From an uncultured Clostridia bacterium (GTDB taxonomy: Bacteria; Bacillota; Clostridia; TANB77; CAG-508), in contig CAKOTZ010000009.1 in the NCBI GenBank assembly GCA_934120395.1, forward strand, positions 7,356-71,355: DNA of 64,000 bases, read 5' to 3'. Of the stretch, positions 28,099 through 37,502 are shown one piece after another (the first letter of the stretch is position 1; every line of letters starts with the position of its first letter). The translations under genes and the position numbers were made by a program. The notes beneath the pieces are model-generated. The model had not been told where the DNA came from and ran no database searches. It saw only the letters and a program-made list of their open reading frames with translations.

Positions 28099-28141
28099 AA
28101 AAAACAGCCATAATAGAATAATTTTCTACTATGGCTGTTTT
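28099..28141 (-). terminator. Terminator after the O-methyltransferase
   Basis: A long hairpin, AAAACAGCCATAATAGAA paired with its near-complement across a 5-base loop, ends in T-rich sequence. Confidence 0.85.
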
Positions 28142-28145
28142 AAAT

Positions 28146-28730
28146 TTATTTATTAACTCTAGTAATTGCCAAACCATCTCCAACCTCTAATAAAGTTGTA
28201 TCTAATGCTGGATTTTCATGTACTTCCTTTAAATATTCTCTTAAATGTTTTACTGCAGTACGCTGTTTATGTTTATTATAGTCGCTTAAAACATAGCCTT
28301 TATATAGTACGTTATCAGCTAGTATAACTCCACCGTTTTTTAGTAAACGTATAGCTTCTTGCAGAAAAATAGGATATTTACCCTTTGCAGCATCTATAAA
28401 AATCACGTCATACTCATCTTGTAATGTAGGCAAAATTTCTACTGCGTTTCCTTGATATAGATGAATTCTTCCATCTAAATTAAGTTTTTTGAAATTATCC
28501 ATTGCTTCTTTTGCTCTATTTTCATCTAGCTCAATAGTATCAATACAACTATCATCCTCCATGTTTTGTGCAAAGCAAATTGCTGAATAACCAACTGCAG
28601 TTCCAATTTCTAATAATTTTTTAGGTTTTTCCTTTTTTAATATATCTATAATTACTTCTAAAGTATCATCCATTAATATTGGAATATGCTCTTCTAGAGC
28701 CTTTTCTTTAATGGTTTTTAATGTGTCCAT
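28146..28730 (-). CDS. O-methyltransferase (TrmR/YrrM-like)
   Basis: SAM-dependent class I methyltransferase. Motif LLEIGTAVGYSAICFA (SAM site), then TIELDENRAKEA and VIFIDAAKGKYP. The nearest family by pattern is the Firmicute YrrM/TrmR protein that methylates 5-hydroxyuridine in tRNA; the exact substrate is inferred. 194 residues from ATG 28730 after ATGGAGG. Directly follows typA. Confidence 0.82.
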   Translation of the reverse strand: MDTLKTIKEKALEEHIPILMDDTLEVIIDILKKEKPKKLLEIGTAVGYSAICFAQNMEDDSCIDTIELDENRAKEAMDNFKKLNLDGRIHLYQGNAVEILPTLQDEYDVIFIDAAKGKYPIFLQEAIRLLKNGGVILADNVLYKGYVLSDYNKHKQRTAVKHLREYLKEVHENPALDTTLLEVGDGLAITRVNK

Positions 28731-28743
28731 AAAAACCTCCATT

Positions 28744-30567
28744 TTAGTTTTGAGCTTTACTTCTTGACATTCTGTCTCTTGTTTTACTGTCTAATATTTT
28801 CTTTCTTAATCTAATATTTTGTGGTGTAACTTCTACTAATTCATCATCTTGAATAAATTCAATAGCTTTTTCAAGTGAAAATTGAATTGGTGGAACTAAA
28901 CGCAAAGCATCATCTGAACCAGAAGCTCTAGTATTAGTTAAATGCTTTTCTTTACATACATTTATAGCAATGTCTTCTGCCCTTGAATTTAATCCTACTA
29001 TCATACCCTCATATACTTCTGTTCCTGCTCCAATAAATAATTCTCCTCTTTCTTGAGCATTATATAATCCATATGTAACAGCTGTTCCTGCTTCAAATGC
29101 AACCAAAGTTCCTCTATTTCTAGCAGAAATTTCTCCTTTATATGGCTCGTAACAGTCAAATATACTGTTCATAGTTCCATTTCCTTTTGTATCTGTCATA
29201 AATTCTGTTCTATAACCAATAAGACCTCTCGCTGGTATTTTAAATTCTACTTTAGTGTGTCCTTCTTCAGCAGGTTCCATGTTTACCATTTCGCCTTTTC
29301 TTTTTCCTATTTTCTCAATAACATTACCAATGCAATCATCTGGAACATTAACAACAAGTCTTTCAACTGGTTCGCACTTTACCCCGTCAATCTCTTTAAA
29401 AATAACCTTAGGTCTTGATACTAGAAGCTCAAATCCTTCTCTTCTCATTGTTTCAATTAAAACTGACAAATGTAGTTCTCCACGTCCAGAAACTTCAAAA
29501 CTCTCTGCTCTATCAGTTTCTTTTACACGCAAACTAACATTTCTTTCTAATTCTTTAAATAATCTATCTCTAATGTGTCTTGATGTAACAAACTTTCCTT
29601 CTTTTCCAGCAAAAGGTCCATCGTTAACACTAAAAGTCATAGAAACTGTTGGTTCATCAATATCTACAAAAGGTATTTTTTCAGGGTTATTAATGTCGCA
29701 AATTGTATCTCCAATATTAATATCACTAATTCCAGAAAGCGCTATAATATCTCCTGCTGAAATTTCATCAACTTCAACTTTTTTAAGTCCCATATATGTA
29801 AATAATTTAGCAACTTTTCCATTAGTAATTTTATCGTCTTTTTTGCAAACAGCAATTGGCATACCAACTTGTACTGTTCCTCTTTCAATTCTACCAACTG
29901 CAATTCTACCAAGATATTCATCATAATCGATATTTGAAACAAGCATTTGAACTGGTCCTTCTAACTCACAGTTTGGTGCACTAATATTATCAATTATTGT
30001 CTCAAAAATACAATGTACATTATCACTTTCTTCTTCTAGGCTCATTTTTGCTATTCCATTTTTTGCTGAAGCATAAATTACTGGAAAGTCAAGTTGTTCA
30101 TCATTTGCACCTAACTCAATAAATAAATCTAAAACTTGGTCAACGACCTTGTTTGGATTTGAACCAGGTCTATCAATCTTATTTATAACAACAATTGGTT
30201 TCAAATTAAGAGATAATGCCTTTTTTAACACTTCTCTTGTTTGTGGCATTGGTCCTTCAAAAGCATCTACTAATAGTAAAACACCATCTACCATTTTCAA
30301 AACTCTTTCCACTTCTCCACCAAAATCAGCATGCCCTGGTGTATCAACAATATTTATTTTAATATTATTATACATAACAGAAGTATTCTTTGAAAGTATT
30401 GTTATACCTCTCTCTTTTTCTAGGTCATTTGAATCCATAACTCTCTCTTGAACCTGTTCATTCTCTCTAAACACATGACTTTGTTTTAACAAAGCATCTA
30501 CTAACGTTGTTTTTCCATGGTCAACGTGAGCTATAATTGCTACATTTCTTATTTTTGTATTATTCAT
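28744..30567 (-). CDS. typA: Translational GTPase TypA/BipA
   Basis: Ribosome-associated GTPase used under stress and in 50S assembly. G motifs: AHVDHGKTTL, RGITI, DTPGHADFGGEVER, NKIDRPGS. The C-terminal domain ends with LRLVPPIQFSLEKAIEFI. 607 residues, normal. No in-frame CGG. Confidence 0.97.
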   Translation of the reverse strand: MNNTKIRNVAIIAHVDHGKTTLVDALLKQSHVFRENEQVQERVMDSNDLEKERGITILSKNTSVMYNNIKINIVDTPGHADFGGEVERVLKMVDGVLLLVDAFEGPMPQTREVLKKALSLNLKPIVVINKIDRPGSNPNKVVDQVLDLFIELGANDEQLDFPVIYASAKNGIAKMSLEEESDNVHCIFETIIDNISAPNCELEGPVQMLVSNIDYDEYLGRIAVGRIERGTVQVGMPIAVCKKDDKITNGKVAKLFTYMGLKKVEVDEISAGDIIALSGISDINIGDTICDINNPEKIPFVDIDEPTVSMTFSVNDGPFAGKEGKFVTSRHIRDRLFKELERNVSLRVKETDRAESFEVSGRGELHLSVLIETMRREGFELLVSRPKVIFKEIDGVKCEPVERLVVNVPDDCIGNVIEKIGKRKGEMVNMEPAEEGHTKVEFKIPARGLIGYRTEFMTDTKGNGTMNSIFDCYEPYKGEISARNRGTLVAFEAGTAVTYGLYNAQERGELFIGAGTEVYEGMIVGLNSRAEDIAINVCKEKHLTNTRASGSDDALRLVPPIQFSLEKAIEFIQDDELVEVTPQNIRLRKKILDSKTRDRMSRSKAQN

Positions 30568-30611
30568 CTTATATTCCCCTTCTCTTAAAACATCTAGCTA
30601 TATATTATAAA

Positions 30612-31198
30612 CTAAATCTCTTGATTTGTCAATCTTACTACTTCTTCCATTACCTCATTTGTAATTTTATTTAAAACTTCCTTATCTGATTTTTTAGCTT
30701 CATATTCACTAAAATCCATTGGTTCACCATAATTTATGTACACTTTTCTAAATGGTTTAAAGCTTCCCTTAATCCCAACAGGTATTATTTTTGTATTTGT
30801 TTTTAAAGCAATTAATGCGGCTCCATTATGTAGCTTTACACCTTTTTTTATTCCATTGCGGGTGCCTTCTGGGAAAATTCCTAAAACCCCACCATTTTTT
30901 AAAACTTTAAAAGCTCTTTTCATTGCCTCAATATCGGCACTATCTCGTTTTATTGATATAACATCAAATACTTTTCCGTAACCATGCAAAAAAAGGATTT
31001 GCAAATAATTCTTCCTTAGCAATCATTGTAATGTCCCTATTTGAAGATGTAACCAATGCAACTGAATCAAATGCATGCACATGATTAGCACATATAATAT
31101 ATTTCCCGTTCCTTTGGCAAATTTTTAGCTCCAACCTTTTTTACTCTATAAACAATTCGACAGTATAAATACAATATTGCTTTTATAATTTTTCTCAT
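30612..31198 (-). CDS. plsC: 1-acyl-glycerol-3-phosphate acyltransferase (PlsC-like) with two in-frame CGG (+1) sites
   Basis: Acylates lysophosphatidic acid at the membrane. The intact product, about 194 residues, is only obtained by two +1 shifts, both at in-frame CGG (codons 31 and 74). Frame 1 (31198 down) gives KNLPKE; after skipping C, GKYIICANHVHAFDS supplies the catalytic NHxxxxD; frame 2 runs through EELFANPFFAWL; after the second C is skipped, GKVFDVISIKRD and GIFPEGTRNG follow in frame 3. In the zero frame the peptide would end after 36 residues. Neither site has an alternative frame that keeps the motif. It starts one base after cmk ends. Confidence 0.88.
30976..30978 (-). other. 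In-frame CGG, +1 site 2 of plsC
   Basis: TTA CGG AAA; skipping the C gives TTA GGA AAA (L-G-K), rejoining the FPEGTRNG part. Confidence 0.8.
31106..31108 (-). other. In-frame CGG, +1 site 1 of plsC
   Basis: GAA CGG GAA; skipping the C gives GAA GGG AAA (E-G-K), restoring the segment with the acyltransferase NHxxxxD motif. The fourth base is G here. Confidence 0.8.
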
Positions 31199-31199
31199 A

Positions 31200-31871
31200 T
31201 TATTTTCCCCTTTTCTTGTTAATTATTGAAATTGCCTTTTCTAGTACTTCGTCTATTGTTAAATTGGTACTATCAAGCAAAATTGCATCATCAGCCTTTT
31301 TAAGTGTACCAAATTTTCTTGTTCTATCTTTTTCATCTCTTTGTATAATGCTTTCCTTTACTTCATTAAAAGATACACTCATACCCTTTTCCAAATATTC
31401 TAAATATCTTCTGTTAACCCTCGCTTCCAAACTTGCATCTAAAAATATTTTTATATCTGCGTTTGGAAATACAACAGTTCCAATATCTCTGCCTTCCATC
31501 ACAATATTCTTATCTTTTGCTAAATTACGTTGCCAAACAACAAGTTTTTGTCTTACTTTTTCAATGCCAGAAACATCCGAAACTATATTATTAACCTCAT
31601 TCATTCTAATTTCGTCTGTTACAACCTCTCCATTCAACATAACAACTTGCTTACCATTTTCTTTACCAAGCTCAATTTTTATATTTTCTAACTCTGAAAC
31701 TATTTTCTTTGTATCATGTATATCAATTTGATTTTTTATTGTATATAAAGCAATACAGCGATACATAGCTCCAGTATCAATATTTATAAAATTCAATTCA
31801 TCTGCAATTTTTTTTGCAAGTGTACCCTTACCACTTCCTGCAGGGCCATCTACAGCAACAATAAATGCCAT
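31200..31871 (-). CDS. cmk: Cytidylate kinase
   Basis: Phosphorylates CMP/dCMP. P-loop GPAGSGKGT, INIDTGAMYR, EGRDIGTVVFP, and the Arg-rich lid (RRYLEYLEKG, RDEKDRTRK). 223 residues. It precedes plsC, a common Clostridia order. Confidence 0.96.
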   Translation of the reverse strand: MAFIVAVDGPAGSGKGTLAKKIADELNFINIDTGAMYRCIALYTIKNQIDIHDTKKIVSELENIKIELGKENGKQVVMLNGEVVTDEIRMNEVNNIVSDVSGIEKVRQKLVVWQRNLAKDKNIVMEGRDIGTVVFPNADIKIFLDASLEARVNRRYLEYLEKGMSVSFNEVKESIIQRDEKDRTRKFGTLKKADDAILLDSTNLTIDEVLEKAISIINKKRGK

Positions 31872-31883
31872 TTTCTTACCTCA

Positions 31884-32714
31884 CTATTCTTTTTCTGGAA
31901 TATGCAATCCTTTTGCAACTACTCTTATATTTTTAACATTCATAGACGTTAATTTTTCAATTTCTTTTCTGCATTTTTCTTTGAATTTTCTTAAGCTATC
32001 TATAACATTAAAACCATATACAACAATGACTTCCATATAAATGGATACACCGTCTTCTAGGCTTTCAATTCTTGTTCTTGTAACTCTATAAATTGCATCA
32101 GTTTTCATAGCTAAGTGCTCCGCAATTTGTCTAAATACTGTATCTGATATTTTAAAATTGCCCAAATAACTAAATGTTGGACGAATTATAGATTTCTCAC
32201 TAATATACGGTTTTTCATTCTCTTTAGTTTTAAAAATTTGTAATGGGTCTAGTAAATATCCTGAAAAATCCTTTTTAATTTCAAATGTCGGCACAGGAAT
32301 TACGTGTTTTCCTTCTGTTACTCTAATTCTTCTAGCAGTCTCCATTTCCTCTGGTGTTGCCACATCTTGAATATAAATTATTTCTTCTATTGGTGGTAAT
32401 TCAAGATTTTCAGCAATCTTTTTAACCATATTATCTGACGTTCCTAATATTAGCATACTTTCAGGCTTATATTTTTTTATAGCCTTTCTTATTTCCTTTC
32501 GCTGTTCTGGTTTTGTAAATAAAGCATCTTTTACAGTCTCAATTTTGGTAGGTGCTTTCTTTGCGGACTTTCCAGCAATCACTTCATTGTCCTTTATCAA
32601 TAATCCATCATCAATTATATAATTAATATTCCTTTTGCTTGCTACAAATTGAGCTCTATAACTTTTCCCTGTACCAGATGGTCCAACAAAAGCATACATT
32701 TTTATATTCGCCAT
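31884..32714 (-). CDS. P-loop protein with C-terminal Asp23-like domain
   Basis: The N-terminal nucleotide-binding motif GPSGTGKSYRA lies at about residues 9-19. The C-terminal 85 residues (IYRVTRTRIESLEDGVSIYMEVIVVYG) resemble Asp23/Gls24 (DUF322) proteins. It is likely an ATP-binding envelope-related protein of Clostridia; function unknown. ATG 32714 has AAGGAG 11 bases upstream; the TTG at 32723 is too close to that site. It precedes cmk by 12 bases. Confidence 0.7.
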   Translation of the reverse strand: MANIKMYAFVGPSGTGKSYRAQFVASKRNINYIIDDGLLIKDNEVIAGKSAKKAPTKIETVKDALFTKPEQRKEIRKAIKKYKPESMLILGTSDNMVKKIAENLELPPIEEIIYIQDVATPEEMETARRIRVTEGKHVIPVPTFEIKKDFSGYLLDPLQIFKTKENEKPYISEKSIIRPTFSYLGNFKISDTVFRQIAEHLAMKTDAIYRVTRTRIESLEDGVSIYMEVIVVYGFNVIDSLRKFKEKCRKEIEKLTSMNVKNIRVVAKGLHIPEKE

Positions 32715-32827
32715 ACTTCTCAAGCTCCTTTTTTAAATATGTTAAATTATATACTAATTTTTTAAAAATATCTACACTATTTAAAATGTTTCAATTAAAA
32801 ATGTAAAAACATATATTTCACAATAAA

Positions 32828-32871
32828 ACACAGAAAGGCTGTCTATTCAAACTAGACAGCTTTTCTGTGTT
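32828..32871. terminator. Strong hairpin terminator
   Basis: Stem of about 18 pairs (ACACAGAAAGGCTGTCTA with its near complement) and a T-rich flank, after the glycosyltransferase gene. Confidence 0.85.
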
Positions 32872-32874
32872 GTT

Positions 32875-34101
32875 TTAAGCAACTTCATTTATTTTTACAC
32901 TTCTAACGTGATTAATTTTCTCCCATTTAGTATCAGGTTTTACTATACACTTTAGATTAATTAAAATCCATGAACCCATGAAAATAGGATACATTATCAA
33001 TCCCTTAATCATTGGTTTAATAGGTCTTTTATCTAATGCCATTATAAGAACTGCTGTAGCTATAGGCATTAAGAATGTTGCAAATAAATATCTACCGTAA
33101 TTTCCCATTAAATCTCCAAAAGTCATACCATTTGCTAAATACATTACAAAATTAACACCTAATAGTAAAAATGTCAATAACATCATTGGAATTCCCATAA
33201 TATATAAAAAGCCATCGAAATTCATTAAAGACTTCTTTTCTTTTACTCCATTTGCCAAATCTTTAGTATAATATTTCATACATTGTAGATGTCCTACAGT
33301 CCATCTTGAACGTTGTGACCAAGATTGATGAAATCCAATAGGTTGTTCATCATAAACTTTTGCATCTACTGCCCATCCTAACTTTCTACCTTTAGCAATA
33401 CTTTTTAAAGAGAATTCTATATCCTCAGTTAATGTTTTAGTATTCCAACCTTCTTGTCTTATAATATCAAATTTAACCATAAAACCAGTTCCATTTATTA
33501 AAGGTGATAATCCTAAATTGTATCTTGCTAAATGATAAAAACGATTCATTGTCCAATAAAATATTGCATATCCAGCTGATATCCAACTATCAGTTGGATT
33601 TTTAATATCTCTATATCCTTGGACTATTTCTTCACCTTGACAAAGCTTTTTATTCATATTTTCAATAAAATCTGGCATTACTATATTGTCAGCATCAAAT
33701 ACACAAAAAGCATCATAATCTGCATTTTCTTCAACTTTTTTATTTAAAAACCATTGCATTGCATATCCTTTTGTTTTTTTATTTTCATCAAATCTTTCAT
33801 ATACAATAGCTCCAGCTTCTCTTGAAAGTTTTGCTGTGTTATCTGTGCAATTATCTGCAATCACATAAATATCTAATAAATCTTTGGGATAATCCTGTTT
33901 TTTTAAACTTTCAATTAAATTTGTTACAACAGCTTCTTCATTGTGAGCTGGTATAATTGCCATAAACTTATGCTTTTTGTTTACTAACATCGGCTTATCT
34001 TTTAACTTAATTAAAGAACATATACTTACCAATATTTGATAAAGCCAAAAAATAGTAACTATCCATATTAAGGCCTGTTGGAGTATATATAAATATTTCA
34101 T
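32875..34101 (-). CDS. Membrane glycosyltransferase, family 2
   Basis: Processive-type GT2 enzyme. N-terminal helix (about 8-28), catalytic domain with AIIPAHNEEAVV, DNCTDNT, FDADN, LTEDIEFSL and the acceptor motif QRSRWTVGH (QxxRW), then three or four C-terminal helices. It resembles BcsA/IcaA-type polysaccharide synthases in layout. 408 residues. The sugar is unknown. Confidence 0.88.
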   Translation of the reverse strand: MKYLYILQQALIWIVTIFWLYQILVSICSLIKLKDKPMLVNKKHKFMAIIPAHNEEAVVTNLIESLKKQDYPKDLLDIYVIADNCTDNTAKLSREAGAIVYERFDENKKTKGYAMQWFLNKKVEENADYDAFCVFDADNIVMPDFIENMNKKLCQGEEIVQGYRDIKNPTDSWISAGYAIFYWTMNRFYHLARYNLGLSPLINGTGFMVKFDIIRQEGWNTKTLTEDIEFSLKSIAKGRKLGWAVDAKVYDEQPIGFHQSWSQRSRWTVGHLQCMKYYTKDLANGVKEKKSLMNFDGFLYIMGIPMMLLTFLLLGVNFVMYLANGMTFGDLMGNYGRYLFATFLMPIATAVLIMALDKRPIKPMIKGLIMYPIFMGSWILINLKCIVKPDTKWEKINHVRSVKINEVA

Positions 34102-34218
34102 TTTAAACCTCTTTTCTTTCTTCCAATATTGGGAATTATTTATCCCTTCATTTTTATTATATGATGTTTTCTACAATTTTTCAATACATTTTTTCATTTT
34201 CATACAAATTTCACAAAG

Positions 34219-36342
34219 CTATTCTTCTGTATTTTCTTCTTGTTCTTCCAAAGCCTTCTTGCTTAAATTAATTCTTCCTTGCTCATCTATTTCATACACT
34301 TTTACCTTAATCTTATCGCCAATCTTTAGTACATCCTCTACTTTTTCTACTCTTTTCTTAGAAATTTTTGAAATGTGAAGTAAACCTTCTTTTCCTCCTC
34401 CAACATCAACAAAAGCACCAAATGGCATAATTCTAACTACAACGCCATCATAAATTCCGCCAACTTCAATTTCTCTTGTAATATCCTCTACAATTTCTAA
34501 TGCTCTGTTGGCATTTTCTTGATTTTCAGAATAAATAAATACTCGTCCATCATCTTCAATGTCCATTTTAACACCGGTCTCAGCAATAATTTTATTGATT
34601 ACTTTTCCTCCAGAACCAATTACATCTTTGATTTTGTCTGGATTTATATTCGTATGAATAATTTTTGGAGCATACTTTGAAATTTCTTTTCTAGGCTCTG
34701 CTAATTCTTTTAACATAACTTCATTCAAAATGTATTTTCTAGCCTTATTAGTTCTTGCAAAAGCCTCTTCAATTACTTCATATGATAGCCCATCAACCTT
34801 TATATCAACTTGAATTGCAGTAATTCCATCTTTAGTTCCCGCAACCTTAAAGTCCATATCTCCAAAGAAATCTTCTAATCCTTGAATATCTGTAAGCATT
34901 ACATAATCTTTATCGTTGTCTGGACTAGTTATCAAGCCTGTTGAAATTCCAGCAACCGGTTTTTTTATTGGTACACCTGCATCCATTAATGCTAGAGTGC
35001 TACCACATACACTTGCTTGTGATGTTGAACCATTTGAGCTTAACACTTCTGAAACAACACGAATTGAATATGGAAACTCATCTTCTGATGGAATAACTGG
35101 CTCCAATGCTCTTTCAGCTAAAGCTCCGTGTCCTATTTCTCTTCTTCCTGGTCCTCTAGATGGTCTTGCCTCTCCAACACTATATGACGGGAAATTATAA
35201 TGATGCATATAACGCTTTGATTCTTCATTATCAAGTCCATCTAAAATTTGTTCTTCACTTACCATTCCAAGAGTTGCAACAGATAAAACCTGAGTTTGCC
35301 CTCTAGTAAATAATGCACTTCCATGTGTACGTGGCAATAAACCAACCTCGCATGATAACGGACGAATTTCATCTATTTCTCTTCCATCTGGTCTTTTGTG
35401 TTCTTTGAAAATCATTTCTCTAACACATTTCTTTTCTAATTTGTTTATACTATCTAATATATCTGTTTTTTTCTCTTCTAGAACTTCTTCACCTAATTTT
35501 TCTGTAAAATATTCTATTATATCTTCAGTTATTAATTCCATGTTTTTGTCTCTAATTGTTTTGTCAACAGCTTGTACATCTACATACATTCTATCTTTAT
35601 ATTTTTCTTCTATTTCATTATATATTTCTTCATCTACATTAAATGATGTATACTCAAATTTTTCTTTTCCTATTTCTTCTTTAATTTTTAAAATAAAATC
35701 ACATATTTTTTTTATCTCAACATGAGCTTTTTTTATAGCTTCTAACATAATGTCATCTGGTATTTCATCTGCCCCAGCCTCAATCATTGCTATTTTCTCT
35801 TTTGTTCCAGCTACAGTTAAGTTTAATTTACTATTTTTTCTTTCCTCTTCTGAAGGATTTATAATAATATTGCCATTAACATATCCTACATTTACCGAAC
35901 CTGTTGGACCTCCAAAAGGAATATCTGATATAGATAATGCCACAGAAGAACCAATCATAGCACATATTTCTGGCATATTGTCTTGGTCTACTGATAAAAC
36001 CAATGCTGATACACATACGTCATTTCTAAAGTCCTTTGGAAACAAAGGTCTAATTGGTCTGTCTATTACTCTTGATGTTAAAATTGCTTTTTCAGACGGT
36101 CTACCTTCTCTCTTTTGAAAGCTTCCTGGTATCTTACCTACAGCATATAATCTTTCTTCATAATCCACTGATAGTGGAAAGAAATCGATTCCATCCCTTG
36201 GTTCTTTTGATGCAGTTACATTAACTAATACTGCAGTATCTCCATATTTTATTAAACAACTTCCGTTTGCAAGTCCTCCCATTTTGCCAGTTTCTACCGT
36301 AAGTGTTCTACCTGCCAACTCCATTTGATAACTTTTAAACAT
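34219..36342 (-). CDS. pnp: Polyribonucleotide nucleotidyltransferase
   Basis: Phosphorolytic 3'-5' exoribonuclease of mRNA decay. Two RNase PH domains (FFPLSVDYEERLYAVGKIPG; GRREIGHGALAERAL), KH domain (VIGSGGKVINKI), S1 domain (GAFVDVGGGKEGLLHIS). 707 residues. Follows rpsO, the universal pairing. Confidence 0.98.
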   Translation of the reverse strand: MFKSYQMELAGRTLTVETGKMGGLANGSCLIKYGDTAVLVNVTASKEPRDGIDFFPLSVDYEERLYAVGKIPGSFQKREGRPSEKAILTSRVIDRPIRPLFPKDFRNDVCVSALVLSVDQDNMPEICAMIGSSVALSISDIPFGGPTGSVNVGYVNGNIIINPSEEERKNSKLNLTVAGTKEKIAMIEAGADEIPDDIMLEAIKKAHVEIKKICDFILKIKEEIGKEKFEYTSFNVDEEIYNEIEEKYKDRMYVDVQAVDKTIRDKNMELITEDIIEYFTEKLGEEVLEEKKTDILDSINKLEKKCVREMIFKEHKRPDGREIDEIRPLSCEVGLLPRTHGSALFTRGQTQVLSVATLGMVSEEQILDGLDNEESKRYMHHYNFPSYSVGEARPSRGPGRREIGHGALAERALEPVIPSEDEFPYSIRVVSEVLSSNGSTSQASVCGSTLALMDAGVPIKKPVAGISTGLITSPDNDKDYVMLTDIQGLEDFFGDMDFKVAGTKDGITAIQVDIKVDGLSYEVIEEAFARTNKARKYILNEVMLKELAEPRKEISKYAPKIIHTNINPDKIKDVIGSGGKVINKIIAETGVKMDIEDDGRVFIYSENQENANRALEIVEDITREIEVGGIYDGVVVRIMPFGAFVDVGGGKEGLLHISKISKKRVEKVEDVLKIGDKIKVKVYEIDEQGRINLSKKALEEQEENTEE

Positions 36343-36403
36343 AAAAACCTCCTTGAATACATTCTATAAGTTTTTAAAATAAATTTTCCGTTTTCACTTC
36401 AAA

Positions 36404-36437
36404 AGAGCAGACTAACCTTGCAATAGGTACGCCTGCT
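36404..36437 (-). terminator. Hairpin between rpsO and pnp
   Basis: On the minus strand GAGCAG and CTGCTC close a stem-loop followed by TTTT. It may be a partial terminator or processing site lowering pnp expression. Confidence 0.55.
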
Positions 36438-36446
36438 CCTTCCCTA

Positions 36447-36710
36447 CTATTTTCTTAAAGATAATTTTTTAGCTATTTCTCTATATCTTTCGATATCTTT
36501 CTTCGCTAAATAGTTTAGTAAATTTCTTCTTTTACCAACCATTTTTAAAAGTCCTCTTCTAGAATGATTGTCTTTCTTGTGAACCTTTAAATGTTCTGTT
36601 AATTCATTAATTCTTTCTGTTAAAAGAGCTATTTGAACTTCTGGAGAACCAGTATCATTTTCATCTCTTTTATAAGTATTAATAATTTCTTGTTTTCTTT
36701 CCTTTGTCAT
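36447..36710 (-). CDS. rpsO: 30S ribosomal protein S15
   Basis: 87 residues. DTGSPEVQIALLTERINELT, HKKDNHSRRGLLKMVGKRRNLLNYL are hallmark S15 sequence. Upstream of pnp. Confidence 0.98.
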   Translation of the reverse strand: MTKERKQEIINTYKRDENDTGSPEVQIALLTERINELTEHLKVHKKDNHSRRGLLKMVGKRRNLLNYLAKKDIERYREIAKKLSLRK

Positions 36711-36869
36711 CAGGGTACACCTCCTAAATATTTTACTATGCCAAAAACTGAGTCTAAGTTGTGTTATTATCCTTAAACTAAGTAAATGGTATGCTTTAAA
36801 AGCATATTAATTTTACTATATATTTTAAATAAATGCAAGTGTTTTCGAACTAAATTTTATAATTATAAA

Positions 36870-36898
36870 AGAAAACTCCCTAGTAATAACTAGAGAGT
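36870..36898 (-). terminator. Terminator of the 36921 gene
   Basis: On the minus strand ACTCTCTAG/CTAGGGAGT with one G-U pair, then TTTTCTTTT. Confidence 0.7.
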
Positions 36899-36920
36899 CT
36901 CTTTGAAAAACGAAATTGAT

Positions 36921-37385
36921 TTAGCAGTTCAGAGCCTTATTGCACAGCTCTAAAAGGACTTTCCTGTTTTCAGAAACAAAAGGAATGACCTTTTGCCTTG
37001 AAATTTGGTCAAGTGCGGTTTTATCCTCTTGTTTAATCCACCATGCAGCAGGATGTGTAAACAACCCACAAACATCTCCTAACCAAACATTGCTAAGACT
37101 TACCTCTTCCCCTTTCGAAGTCCGATTCATTCCAAATTCGTCTCGACCACACCTAAAGATTGCGAAATTCAATTCCTTGGAAGTCTTAAAATCACTAATT
37201 GTTACCTTTCCTTCATCTTCAAATGAAGAAACAATATTGAAAAATCTAATTAAATGTGCCAATGAGCCATAAGCATTTTTGGGCACATCGCCAAGATCTT
37301 CCAATTGGGTCCGAAGCCTTTCAATACGCATCGTATCCTTGCTAACACCAAAGATTGCATTTTTCCACATTTTCAAGATAGCCAT
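36921..37385 (-). CDS. 154-residue protein of unknown function (foreign-looking)
   Basis: A soluble alpha/beta protein that I cannot assign. ATG 37385 follows TAGGAGG; the ORF continues to 37508 only because the palindrome upstream is open. Own promoter and terminator. Two in-frame CGG codons (37122-37124 and 37311-37313), both followed by A, exactly the CGGA context that marks breaks in host genes. If CGGA always shifted, this protein would not be made. Codon use is G/C-richer than rpsO or yebC around it. Probably acquired. Confidence 0.65.
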   Translation of the reverse strand: MAILKMWKNAIFGVSKDTMRIERLRTQLEDLGDVPKNAYGSLAHLIRFFNIVSSFEDEGKVTISDFKTSKELNFAIFRCGRDEFGMNRTSKGEEVSLSNVWLGDVCGLFTHPAAWWIKQEDKTALDQISRQKVIPFVSENRKVLLELCNKALNC

Positions 37386-37431
37386 AATTATGACGCCTCC
37401 TAATAAAATAATATAAAATTTACATAAATAT

Positions 37432-37460
37432 ATTATACACCATTTTTTTAAAAAAGTAAA
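37432..37460 (-). promoter_or_regulatory. Promoter of the 36921 gene
   Basis: TTTACT (37455-37460), 17 bases, TATAAT (37432-37437) on the minus strand. The -35 box is inside the arm of the large palindrome. Confidence 0.7.
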
Positions 37461-37502
37461 CAATCGTACATATACGGTATATGTACGATTGTTTACTTTT
37501 TT
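37450..37502. repeat. Near-perfect 26-bp-arm palindrome
   Basis: Arms 37450-37475 and 37477-37502 are exact inverted copies around a single G. With A6/T6 ends it can terminate yebC, but it also covers the -35 box of the next gene and overlaps the yebC stop codon. It could act as an operator or cruciform as well. Confidence 0.8.
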
